A DNA stretch of 55,492 bases from Bryobacteraceae bacterium (GTDB taxonomy: Bacteria; Acidobacteriota; Terriglobia; Bryobacterales; Bryobacteraceae): contig CANGYQ010000023.1 of assembly GCA_947458745.1 (NCBI GenBank), forward strand, positions 1 through 55,492, in the 5' to 3' direction. Under the pieces are notes generated by a model. That model saw nothing but the letters and a program-made list of their open reading frames with translations, was not told where the DNA came from and searched no databases. Below, piece by piece: positions 1 through 7,153 of this stretch (its first letter is position 1; each line of letters opens with the position of its first letter). Made by a program: the position numbers and the translations under genes.

Positions 1-10
1 CTGTCCGTTC

Positions 11-56
11 GGCGACATAGGTAACACTTTGGCCCGGCGACATAGGTGACACTTTT
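11..56 (+). repeat. IS left end, two tandem terminal repeats
   Basis: The repeat ggcgacataggtRacacttt occurs at 11-30 and 36-55. The same element is found inverted at the right end of the insertion sequence. Confidence 0.75.
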
Positions 57-183
57 GGGTGGAGCGGCCTTCTGTGTTCTCAAGGTACACCCATCGTCGA
101 GCCGGTGGGAATGTGGGAATCGCGGAGCGATTTCCAAGGGCGGTGGGAGGAGTGGGAAACCGGGGTTTGGTTTTCCTCTCCTC

Positions 184-237
184 CCACGGGCCGTCATTTC
201 CACGGGCCGTCAGGGCCGCGCGTACGTCAGGGCCGCG
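184..237 (+). repeat. Short direct repeats inside the IS 3' region
   Basis: Between the left terminal repeat and the transposase stop, cacgggccgtca is present twice (about 185-196 and 201-212) and cgtcagggccgcg twice (about 208-220 and 225-237). They look like small slippage duplications. I see no further function. Confidence 0.5.
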
Positions 238-1272
238 TGCTTTGGTGACGCGGAGGCTGGCGTTGGAACTGGCGGCGGTGGGTGTCGAGCCAGCCCAGGG
301 CCACCGGGCCGAACCAGACCTGCAGGTACCGGCCGTCCACTTCGCGCAAGCCCAAGATCTCGCCGTCGAACACCTCGCTCACAAACACCGGTTCACCCTT
401 CCAATGCAGTTCGCCGCTGCGGCTGACCCGCCGCAGTTGGGTGCCATCGGCATACTGCAGTTCCGGAATGCGCCGCGGCATCGGGCGCGGCGATAAAACA
501 TAACGGCTGGCCGGTGTTTGATAGTCCAGAGCCTCATGCGGGCGTTCGCAGTTGTAGAGGTGCTGGAACTCGCGGAACACTTGCTGTTGCGCGCGCGGGT
601 GTGCGGCCACTTCGCGCAGCACTTCCTGCTCCAGCGTGAGATGAAACCGCTCGTGCCGGCCGTTGTCTTGCGGGTGCGCGGGGCGGCTCCGCTCCGGCGT
701 GATGCCCAGCTTCACCCACCGCATCGACAACCGGCTGAGCCCGCCCGGAGCGCGGCTGGCAAACGGTGTGCCGTTGTCGGTGTGAATGCGGCCGGGCAGG
801 CCGAACTCGTGAAAGGCGGCGTCGAAGATGGCGGCCACGTGCGCCGTGTCGGTCTTGGGCGTGATCTGGCAGCGCCGCAAATAGCGCGTGCCTTTGTCGC
901 TGCTGGTGAGCGGGTCGCAGCGCGTGCCGTCGCGCGTGCGGAACCAACCCTTGAAGTCCGCGCACCAGGTTTGATTGGGCGCGGTGGCGTCCGCCAACGG
1001 CACTGGATAGAGCGGGGTGCGGAGCCGCCGCCGCGGTGGGTGCGTCAAGCCGCGCTCACGCAGCAGTTCCGAAACGGTGCTGGCCGCCGGTGCGGCGCGC
1101 GGCTCCGCTCCGCCAACCCCGCCACGCCCGCCTCCTGATAGCGGCCCAGCCACTTATAAATCGTCTTGCGTGAGACCCCGTAAATCTCACTGAGGGCGGC
1201 AATCGTTTCGCCCTCCTGGTAGTCCTCGACGAGCTTCGCCCGCACGTCCATCGCCCGGCTCTCTTTCCACGG
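227..1272 (-). pseudogene. IS481 transposase, internally deleted and out of frame
   Basis: Two pieces of one transposase lie in different frames. The N-terminal piece (1272 down to about 1085, start MPWKESRAMDV) is a helix-turn-helix domain with the motif SRKTIYKWLGRYQE. The C-terminal piece (about 1085 down to 227) is an rve integrase core with WCADFKG, HTDNGTPF and NGRHERFH, so the three DDE acidic residues are present. In related IS481 transposases some 45-50 residues lie between the RSR-PHR end of the HTH and the ASTVSELLRERGL stretch; here they are missing and the two pieces join out of frame. I infer an internal deletion of roughly 140 bp. The C-terminal part alone can be read as an open frame up to 1153 but would lack DNA-binding helices, so the copy is probably inactive. 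Confidence 0.75.
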
Positions 1273-1321
1273 CATCCTTCCAGATTGCCGTCTGCAGAAA
1301 GACCGCCCCGCCCTCCGGGGC

Positions 1322-1372
1322 CCCAAAAGTGTTACCTATGTCCCCGGGCTATTCTGTCACCCATGTCGCCGG
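1322..1372 (-). repeat. IS right end, two tandem terminal repeats
   Basis: The minus strand reads gacataggtaacactttt (inner copy) and ggcgacatgggtgacaga (outer copy). These are inverted with respect to the left end, and the outer copy is more diverged. Confidence 0.7.
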
Positions 1373-1388
1373 TCCGGACCCCGCACAG

Positions 1389-1410
1389 GCCCCATGCTTG
1401 CACATGGGGC
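1389..1410. repeat. Dispersed palindromic repeat, copy A
   Basis: GCCCCATG and CATGGGGC are separated by 6 bases, forming a hairpin just outside the IS right end. The same core, GCCCCATGC then 3 bases then AGC-TGGGGC, recurs at 4998, 23852, 50718 and 50758. Confidence 0.6.
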
Positions 1411-1438
1411 TACAGCCCAAAATCATCCCGCCAAAGAG

Positions 1439-1825
1439 CTAGCTAACTGATCCGCGAAGATCGGGCCGGCTCGATGCCGTGGTGCTCGGTTGCGTCCGCC
1501 CGCGGACCTGGCGGAAGCTGACAAAGTTGCACCGGCAGGCGGCGCACCGGACACGTTTGGCCCCGAACGCCATCATCCACTTCTGTGACGTCCGCGGCTG
1601 CACGTACTTCTCCGACCAAGTGGTCAGGTCCAGTGACCGGTAGCAGGTGGGGCAGTGGGCAAAGGGAATCTCCCGGAGCAGCCACAAGCTGGACCAGTAA
1701 CGGCGGCGGCAGTTGCGGCACTGGACGTGCTCAATCCCAAACAGCCCGGCCAGCCGCTCCCATACACTCCGGGATGAAGGCAGGCGTGGCTCGTGACCTC
1801 CGCAGTGGGGACATTCCAGATGCAT
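1439..1825 (-). CDS. Zinc-ribbon-like hypothetical protein
   Basis: A 128-residue protein starting MHLECPHCGG. It has four CxxC knuckles: CPHC (5-8), CRNC (36-39), CPTC (58-61) and CAAC (95-98). That is enough for two zinc ribbons in tandem. Between them are aromatic/arginine-rich stretches (RRRYWSSLWLLREI) that could be amphipathic. There is no transmembrane segment or catalytic domain I recognise. Small proteins of this layout are often nucleic-acid or zinc binding, but no function should be assigned. It lies between the IS and the aminotransferase gene, transcribed toward the IS. Confidence 0.55.
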   Translation of the reverse strand: MHLECPHCGGHEPRLPSSRSVWERLAGLFGIEHVQCRNCRRRYWSSLWLLREIPFAHCPTCYRSLDLTTWSEKYVQPRTSQKWMMAFGAKRVRCAACRCNFVSFRQVRGRTQPSTTASSRPDLRGSVS

Positions 1826-1878
1826 GACGAATGAAAGCTTCTCCTGTCAACGTGGTATCGGCGAGCCAATCGGAAAGT

Positions 1879-2724
1879 TTAGAACTTTCCGAATGTCGCC
1901 CGAAACGCGGACAGCAGCCGTGCCTGCACATCTTGGCTTGCGCTTGCCGGGCGCAGCGAAAGCGTCTCAATCTCCGCCACCGGCAGCAGATCCCGCGTCG
2001 AGGAGGTCATAAAGACCTCATCCGCCTTCTCCAGATCGGCCGGCAGCAGCGTCGCCTCTTCCACGGTGATCCCAGGCACCCGGATCTCCTCCAGCAGCAG
2101 CGCGCGCGTAACGCCGGGCAGACACCCGGAATTGAGCGGCGGCGTCACCACCCGGCTCCCGAATACCGCAAACAGATTGGCCGACGTGCACTCGCTCACC
2201 TCGCCGCGCTCGTTCAACAGCACCACTTCGTCGTACCCGCGCTGGTTCGCCTCTTCGAGCAGCACCAGGTTGAACGACCAGGAGAGCATCTTCGTCCCCG
2301 CAAAAACGTGGTCCGCATGGCGGGTCTTCGGGGCCAGTGCCAGCCGGGCCGAGGTTCCCCAATCTTTCAGATCCTTAGTGAAGGCAATCAGGTCGAACTC
2401 GGTGGCCAGCCCCGGGCTTTCAAACATCCCACCCTTATTCCGCACCACCGCCACCCGCAGCGTCGAGTTCTGCGCCCCGTTGGCCTCCACCAAGCGCAGC
2501 AACCGCTCCTTCAGCCAATCCGGCGACTCCGGAAAGGGAACATGCAGCAGCTCCGCGTCGCGCTTCATGCGCGCCCAGTGGCGCGGGTAGGCATATAAGG
2601 ACCCCTCAAACACTCGCAGCGTAGAAAACACCCCCCAGCCATTCAACAGGCCCACCTGGCCCGGAGTCAGCAGATGTTCGGTTGTGTCGCGGACGTTGTC
2701 GTTGTGTAGCAGGAACCGGTGCAC
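1879..2724 (-). CDS. Class IV PLP-dependent aminotransferase (BCAT/PabC/D-Ala type)
   Basis: A 281-residue fold-type IV PLP enzyme. The chosen start is the GTG at 2724, giving VHRFLLHNDNVRDTTE and the usual family length; the open frame continues upstream but without similarity. PLP lysine is Lys145 in FAGTKMLSWSFN. The conserved glutamate is Glu178 in SECTSANLF, and the phosphate-binding PGVTR loop follows. Members convert branched-chain amino acids, D-amino acids or aminodeoxychorismate, and the sequence alone does not decide which. The gene is divergent from the glycine oxidase gene with starts 47 bases apart, so the two may share a regulatory region. Confidence 0.85.
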   Translation of the reverse strand: MHRFLLHNDNVRDTTEHLLTPGQVGLLNGWGVFSTLRVFEGSLYAYPRHWARMKRDAELLHVPFPESPDWLKERLLRLVEANGAQNSTLRVAVVRNKGGMFESPGLATEFDLIAFTKDLKDWGTSARLALAPKTRHADHVFAGTKMLSWSFNLVLLEEANQRGYDEVVLLNERGEVSECTSANLFAVFGSRVVTPPLNSGCLPGVTRALLLEEIRVPGITVEEATLLPADLEKADEVFMTSSTRDLLPVAEIETLSLRPASASQDVQARLLSAFRATFGKF

Positions 2725-2771
2725 TCTTTCAGGGTAGACGAGGTTAGGATGGAATTTGGTATTCGACAAGC

Positions 2772-3665
2772 GTGCTATTTGACACAGTGGTGGTGGGTGC
2801 GGGCCTGATCGGCCTCGCGATTGCGCGACGGCTGCAAAAGGCCGGGCACAGCGTGATGTTATTCGACCAAGGCCGCGCGGGCGGGGAAGCCAGCTGGGCC
2901 GGAGCCGGAATGCTGGCCCCTCACGGCGAATCATTCCCCGATGCCTACTGGACCCGCTTGGCGCACCACGCCCTAGCCGAGTATCCGGGCTTTGTCGACA
3001 GCCTGAACGCGACTATTGACTTTCGCATCTCCGGTGCGATTGAATACCGCCCCGGTGAGCAACTGGAGTTCCCCGACGAAGCTCAAGTGAACCCACGCGA
3101 CCTGGTCGCCGCCCTGCGTCCCGGCTTGAGTGTCGCGGAAAACACGCGCGTCGAGAGTATCAAAACCGTCCCCAACGGCGTGTCGATCAACGGCATTCAG
3201 GCGCGCACGGCCGTGGTGGCGGGTGGTGCCTGGAGCAGCCTGCTTCCCGGCTTACCCGCCTCTTTTCCGGTCCGCGGCCATATGCTGGCCTTTGAGATGC
3301 CGTCCGGTTCATTGCCCCAGATCCTGCGCCGCGGCCACACATATCTGCTCCAGCGCGCCTCCGGCCTGACGCTAGCCGGTTCGACTGAGCAGCACGTCGG
3401 GTTTGACCGGTCACTCGACAACGAAGCACTCGCCGAGCTGGCCGTGCGCGCCGGCGAACTTTGGCCGGAACTCGCCGGCCGCCAGCTCGACGACGCCTGG
3501 TGCGGCTTCCGCCCCGCGACGCCGTCAGGCGTGCCGGAAGTCCACCAACTCCCCGGCAGCCCCCTCTGGTGCGCCTACGGCCACTTCCGCAACGGCATCC
3601 TGCTGGCCGATGTGACCGCCGAATTGGTCGCCAATGACATTGTGGCGGCCCTTGCCAGCGACTAA
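2772..3665 (+). CDS. thiO: FAD-dependent glycine oxidase ThiO-like
   Basis: A 297-residue D-amino-acid-oxidase-family flavoenzyme. It starts with GTG followed by the Rossmann motif VVVGAGLIGLAIARRL and an acidic end of the second strand (FDQG). The ThiO-type loop EASWAGAGMLAP and the C-terminal signature GHFRNGILLADVTAELV are present. ThiO oxidises glycine to iminoglycine, which feeds thiazole formation in thiamine synthesis. thiC lies about 5 kb downstream on the same strand, but no thiG, thiS or thiF is in the window. Closely related FAD oxidases with other amine substrates cannot be excluded. Confidence 0.85.
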   Translation: MLFDTVVVGAGLIGLAIARRLQKAGHSVMLFDQGRAGGEASWAGAGMLAPHGESFPDAYWTRLAHHALAEYPGFVDSLNATIDFRISGAIEYRPGEQLEFPDEAQVNPRDLVAALRPGLSVAENTRVESIKTVPNGVSINGIQARTAVVAGGAWSSLLPGLPASFPVRGHMLAFEMPSGSLPQILRRGHTYLLQRASGLTLAGSTEQHVGFDRSLDNEALAELAVRAGELWPELAGRQLDDAWCGFRPATPSGVPEVHQLPGSPLWCAYGHFRNGILLADVTAELVANDIVAALASD

Positions 3666-3779
3666 CTACCGGGCCTAGCATTGAACGCGGTTGGGATCAC
3701 GGAGGGACTCGAGGAAGTCGCTACTCACTGCGGCCCACGGCCGATCGGGCTCGATGAGTGAGATGATGCCCAGAAGACC

Positions 3780-4967
3780 ATGAGCATCTACGACTCCCTC
3801 GGCGCCCGCACCATCATCAACGCCAAAGGCACCTCCACCCGCGTCTCCGGGGCACTGCTGGCCCCCGAGGTCACGGCAGCCATGCAACAGGCGGGCGAGT
3901 ATTGCGTCGACATGGCCGAGCTTCAGGCGGCTGCCAGCAAGATCATCGCCCAGGCCACTGGGGCGGAAGCAGGGATTGTCACCTCCGGCGCGGCGGCGGG
4001 GCTGCTGCTGGGTACCGCGGCGTGCGTCGCTGGTCTCGACCCTGTCAAGATGGCGCGCCTGCCCGACACCTCTGGCCTGAAGAACGAAGTCATCATGGTG
4101 CGCAGCCAGCGCAATCAGTATGACCACGCCATCCGCGCCGCCGGGGTCCACATTGTCGAAGTCGGTTTGCCGGATCGCGTCGCGGGAGCCGGTGTGCGCG
4201 ATGCCGAACCCTGGGAGATCGCCGCCGCCATCACCGAACGCACAGCCGCCATCGTCTACGTGGCCCACTCCCGGTCCCGCCCCACCATCGAGGAAGTTGC
4301 CCGCGTGGCCAATGCCAAACACATCCCGCTACTGGTGGACGCCGCGGCGCAACTGCCGCCCGCCGCGAACCTCCGCCGCTTCATCGCCGCCGGTGCCGAC
4401 CTGGTGGCCTTCTCCGGCGGCAAGGCGATCGGCGGCCCGCAAGGCTCCGGCATCCTTTGCGGTGGGCGCGACCTCATCATGTCCGCCGTCCTGCAACAGC
4501 TCGACATGGACATCGACTGGGAGCAGTGGTCGCCGCCCGCCAGCCTGATCGACAAAAGCCGCTTGCCCGGCCTGCCCCCGCACGGCATCGGCCGGCAATG
4601 CAAGGTAGGCAAGGAAACCATCGTCGGCCTGCTGGTGGCCCTCCGCCGCTTCCTGGCTGAAGACGACCAGTCCCGCCATGACCGGATGCTCAGCTTGGTG
4701 AAGCACCTTGATTCCGCCACCGGTTCGCTGCGCAACGCCCGCACGGAAGTCCGCACCGGCGGCGGCTCACCCAGCTTCATCGTGACGCTGGAGCGCGGCT
4801 CCAAAATGACCGGCATGGAAGTCTGCATCGCCCTGCAAAACGGCACCCCCTCCATCCACGTGGACCCCTCGCAAGCCGCCAGCGGCATCATCGGCTTCAG
4901 CCCCGCCTCACTCCGCCCGGAAGACCCCGCCGCTATTGGCCGACGTCTCCGGGAGTTGATCGGGTAG
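3780..4967 (+). CDS. SelA-fold PLP-dependent enzyme
   Basis: A 395-residue fold-type I PLP protein resembling the SelA/D-glucosaminate-6-phosphate ammonia-lyase group. The PLP lysine is Lys215 in FSGGKAIGGPQGSG, and the pyridine-nitrogen aspartate is Asp187 in LLVDAAAQLPP. The C-terminal GRQCKVGKETIVGLL stretch is typical of this group. It is shorter than true selenocysteine synthase and lacks its extended N-terminal region, so I do not call it selA even though a candidate selenoprotein exists in this window. Likely reactions are beta-elimination or ammonia-lyase chemistry on an amino-sugar or amino-acid substrate. It follows thiO on the same strand after 114 bases. Confidence 0.75.
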   Translation: MSIYDSLGARTIINAKGTSTRVSGALLAPEVTAAMQQAGEYCVDMAELQAAASKIIAQATGAEAGIVTSGAAAGLLLGTAACVAGLDPVKMARLPDTSGLKNEVIMVRSQRNQYDHAIRAAGVHIVEVGLPDRVAGAGVRDAEPWEIAAAITERTAAIVYVAHSRSRPTIEEVARVANAKHIPLLVDAAAQLPPAANLRRFIAAGADLVAFSGGKAIGGPQGSGILCGGRDLIMSAVLQQLDMDIDWEQWSPPASLIDKSRLPGLPPHGIGRQCKVGKETIVGLLVALRRFLAEDDQSRHDRMLSLVKHLDSATGSLRNARTEVRTGGGSPSFIVTLERGSKMTGMEVCIALQNGTPSIHVDPSQAASGIIGFSPASLRPEDPAAIGRRLRELIG

Positions 4968-4997
4968 CGGGTTTTGCAAGGATAGCCGCCAAGCCTA

Positions 4998-5019
4998 GCC
5001 CCATGCGCCAGCTTGGGGC
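4998..5019. repeat. Dispersed palindromic repeat, copy B
   Basis: GCCCCATGC, a 3-base loop and AGCTTGGGGC form a hairpin between the convergent PLP-enzyme and HipA-like genes. Outer AGCC/GGCT bases may extend the stem. Confidence 0.6.
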
Positions 5020-5082
5020 TTCGGCTAGTGTCCAATGCCCGTGCCGCGTTGCGCAACCTAAGTGCCGACCTGGCTCGGGCCG

Positions 5083-5919
5083 CTAAGCCCAATTCGGGAA
5101 AGGGTTCAACTTTCCCTGCCGCGCGTCCGACACCAGTTCTCCCACGCGCTTCTGTCGTCGCATCAGCTGCTCCACCATCCGCTCCAGATGCTGGGCGTCG
5201 TCACCGGCCAGCCAGGACGGGGGCACGCCGCGCCAGGCTTGATCCAGTGCCTCAATGGGGAAGTTCTCGACCAGGGTCAGCCAGGGTTCAAAGCTGGCGA
5301 GGCTCCGGACGGCGTCGTACACAATGTGCCGCATGTAGAGGCCCTGCAGCGGCGCGTCAGGGAACGTCCAGTGCGGACCGTTGAACACAAAGCCGTGGTC
5401 GATCATCTGGGCGATAAAGCCCTTGCGCAGCGGGTGGACGTCGTCTTGCGGGTTCCATTCCTTCAACTGGGCGCGAAAAAAGATCGCCTGCCGCGCATCC
5501 GCGTTGCCCAGCCAGCGGTCCGCCACATAGGAGCCCGCAAAGTCGGCCAGATTGTGGACGCTGGGCAGCAATTGGTCCGGCAGAAAGTCGTAGACCGCCA
5601 GCCTGTCCGGGTGCCCGGGAAATCTGGAGCCGTAATGCCAACCCGGTTCCACCGCCTGCCGCTGCGTGCCCAACTGAATGTAGACCTGCGGGTTCTCCGC
5701 CAGAAATTCTGGTGAGATTTCGACGATCTGAGCCACAGGTACCTGAATGCGGAGGTGCCGGAACACCGCCGTCGCCAGCCATTCATTAATTAGAATGCGC
5801 CGGCTCTGCGGATTGTTCGCGAACTTGACGACATAGAAATAGCCGTCATCCGCTTGAATCAGGTGCGACTGGGCTCCGCCGCGCATTTTGCGAATAAAGT
5901 GGCGGGCCTTTACGGGCAT
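5083..5919 (-). CDS. HipA-like kinase-domain protein
   Basis: A 278-residue protein of the family usually annotated HipA family kinase, which corresponds to the C-terminal lobe of HipA. Visible elements are a glycine/serine loop (GGAQSHL, 14-20), a beta-strand lysine (VVKF, 30-33), an ADRWLGNADARQAIF segment at 133-147 matching the HipA catalytic loop (Asp134, Asn139, Asp141), and MIDHG at 172-176 in the DFG-like metal-binding position. Unlike toxin HipA it has no HipB-like partner beside it and no N-terminal Couple_hipA domain, so a toxin role is not implied. Its substrate is unknown. Confidence 0.75.
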   Translation of the reverse strand: MPVKARHFIRKMRGGAQSHLIQADDGYFYVVKFANNPQSRRILINEWLATAVFRHLRIQVPVAQIVEISPEFLAENPQVYIQLGTQRQAVEPGWHYGSRFPGHPDRLAVYDFLPDQLLPSVHNLADFAGSYVADRWLGNADARQAIFFRAQLKEWNPQDDVHPLRKGFIAQMIDHGFVFNGPHWTFPDAPLQGLYMRHIVYDAVRSLASFEPWLTLVENFPIEALDQAWRGVPPSWLAGDDAQHLERMVEQLMRRQKRVGELVSDARQGKLNPFPNWA

Positions 5920-5989
5920 AGGTTGTACGGTCGCGCTAAATTAAGAAGTTGGTTGAGCTTTCCAGAATTCTCTTGAGGAGTGAAGAACA

Positions 5990-6223
5990 GTGGCAGATGA
6001 AGTGAAGTCCGAGACGCCCGCCGAGGCAAAGACGACCGGAAACAAGGACGAAGTGGCCTTGGAGATGATGAAATTCATCGCCGTCACCACCGGGTATGGC
6101 AAAGGGAGTACTGGCGCAGGCTTTGAAAAGGGCAGACAGTCGCGGACCCCGGAGGAATACGCGGAATCATTGATGGAGTTGTTTGAGCGCTGCCGAACGG
6201 TAGTGCACAAGCCCGTCAGCTAG
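5990..6223 (+). CDS. Small conserved-looking hypothetical protein
   Basis: A 77-residue protein starting with GTG (GTG GCA GAT GAA), preceded by TTGAGGAG about 10 bases upstream, which makes the start convincing. It has a charged, disordered N terminus, a central MMKFIAVTTGYGKGSTGAGF stretch and a C-terminal helix (PEEYAESLMELFERCRTVV). It is divergent from the HipA-like gene, with 70 bases between starts. No domain is recognised. The ribosome-binding site and regular codon use support it as a real gene. Confidence 0.6.
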   Translation: MADEVKSETPAEAKTTGNKDEVALEMMKFIAVTTGYGKGSTGAGFEKGRQSRTPEEYAESLMELFERCRTVVHKPVS

Positions 6224-6229
6224 GCTTAG

Positions 6230-7111
6230 TTAGCGCTTACGACGAAATACCTGGGCCGCGCCGCTGGCCGTCTTGGACGGTGGCGCGGCCGCCTTAGCCG
6301 GTGCCACTTTAGCCGCCACCACTTTTTTGGCGGGCGTCACTGCTTTCTTAGCGGCGGCAATGGCCTTGGCTGATGTTTTCGGCTGAGCGGCCACCGGCTT
6401 GACGGGCGCAGCGGCCTTGGCTGATGTCACCTCTTTGGAGGCCGCCTTGGCTGGCATAGCCGCAGACTTTTTGGGGGTTGCGGCCAGCGGGGCCGCTGGG
6501 GCTGCCTTTTTCTTTGTGGCTCCACCCTGATTTACTGCTGGCGCGGCCTGCTTTACTGCTGGCGCGGCCGGCTTTGCTGCTGACGCGACCGGCTTTGCTG
6601 CTGGCGTGGCCGGCTTCACGGCGGCCTTCGCTGCCGGGGGTGCTGGGGCTACCTTGGCGGCCGGACTTGCCTTACCCGCCGGAGCAGCGGGAGCTTTGGC
6701 GGCGGGCTTGGGCTGCACCGGCTTGGTGCTGGGTCCCGCTGCCGGGCCGGGCTTGGATGACTTCTGCGGAGCCGCGGCGGGCTTGCTGGACACCGGAAGC
6801 GCCGGTTCCTTCACTGGCTTGCTCACCACCACCGCTGGAGCGCTCGGCACCGGCGCGGCGGCAATGGGGGCGCCAGAAGCTGGAGGCTTCGTCGTGCTGG
6901 TGCGTGTTCGGGAGGCCTTCGGAGGCGCCGCGGGTACTGCTGCGCGGCTCAATGGCGCGGGGATGTCAGTGGGCAGCGACAAGACGATCGGTACATCCTC
7001 GTCGTCAAACAGGTCCTCGTCATCGCCCTCACGGCGATACTCGCTGATTTCGGCTTCGAACTCAATATGTTCGTCTTCGTATTCGAAGTCGTCCCAATCA
7101 ACCGGCGGCAT
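6230..7111 (-). CDS. Acidic-headed, histone H1-like Lys/Ala/Pro-rich protein
   Basis: A 293-residue low-complexity protein. Residues 1-45 are strongly acidic (DWDDFEYEDEHIEFEAEISE, then DDEDLFDDED). From about residue 60 to the end the sequence is almost only Ala, Pro, Lys, Ser and Val with repeated AAKP, PAAK and AAKKA units, like the C-terminal tails of eukaryotic H1 and bacterial H1-like or AlgP-type DNA-binding proteins. It ends in RRKR. No signal peptide or enzyme domain is visible. A chromatin- or polymer-binding role is an inference from composition. The repetitive DNA probably changes length by slippage. It is followed toward lower coordinates by the convergent 77-residue gene. Confidence 0.6.
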   Translation of the reverse strand: MPPVDWDDFEYEDEHIEFEAEISEYRREGDDEDLFDDEDVPIVLSLPTDIPAPLSRAAVPAAPPKASRTRTSTTKPPASGAPIAAAPVPSAPAVVVSKPVKEPALPVSSKPAAAPQKSSKPGPAAGPSTKPVQPKPAAKAPAAPAGKASPAAKVAPAPPAAKAAVKPATPAAKPVASAAKPAAPAVKQAAPAVNQGGATKKKAAPAAPLAATPKKSAAMPAKAASKEVTSAKAAAPVKPVAAQPKTSAKAIAAAKKAVTPAKKVVAAKVAPAKAAAPPSKTASGAAQVFRRKR

Positions 7112-7153
7112 GAGTTAAGCGTGGACCCTTCCTGCAATCGTCACGGGTGGAAA

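Larger units (their letters stand above)
11..1372. mobile_element. IS481-family insertion sequence with doubled terminal repeats
   Basis: A transposase reading on the minus strand is bracketed by related terminal sequences. On the left, ggcgacataggtaacacttt (11-30) is followed 25 bases on by ggcgacataggtgacacttt (36-55). On the right, the reverse complements appear at about 1323-1348 and 1351-1372, again two copies about 25 bases apart. Each end thus carries two direct copies of a transposase-binding-like repeat, inverted with respect to the other end. The DDE enzyme inside is of the IS481 type. No convincing target duplication is visible, and the left edge could lie just outside the window, so the exact boundaries are uncertain. 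Confidence 0.8.

Noticed and set aside
184..237. CRISPR-like array of short GC-rich repeats.
   Set aside because: Units are short and adjacent without uniform spacers; they are slippage duplications inside the insertion sequence.
1045..1153. Programmed frameshift between the two transposase halves.
   Set aside because: There is no slippery A/T run in the overlap, and residues expected between the halves are missing, so a deletion explains it better.
3780..4967. Reading the SelA-fold enzyme as the selenocysteine synthase needed for the candidate selenoprotein.
   Set aside because: It is shorter than SelA and its motifs fit the ammonia-lyase-like branch, so it is not evidence of a Sec pathway.
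6478..7118. Long open frames on the plus strand opposite the Lys/Ala/Pro-rich gene.
   Set aside because: They are GC-driven shadows of the repetitive minus-strand gene, with low-complexity Gly/Ala or Pro/Leu products and no start signal.
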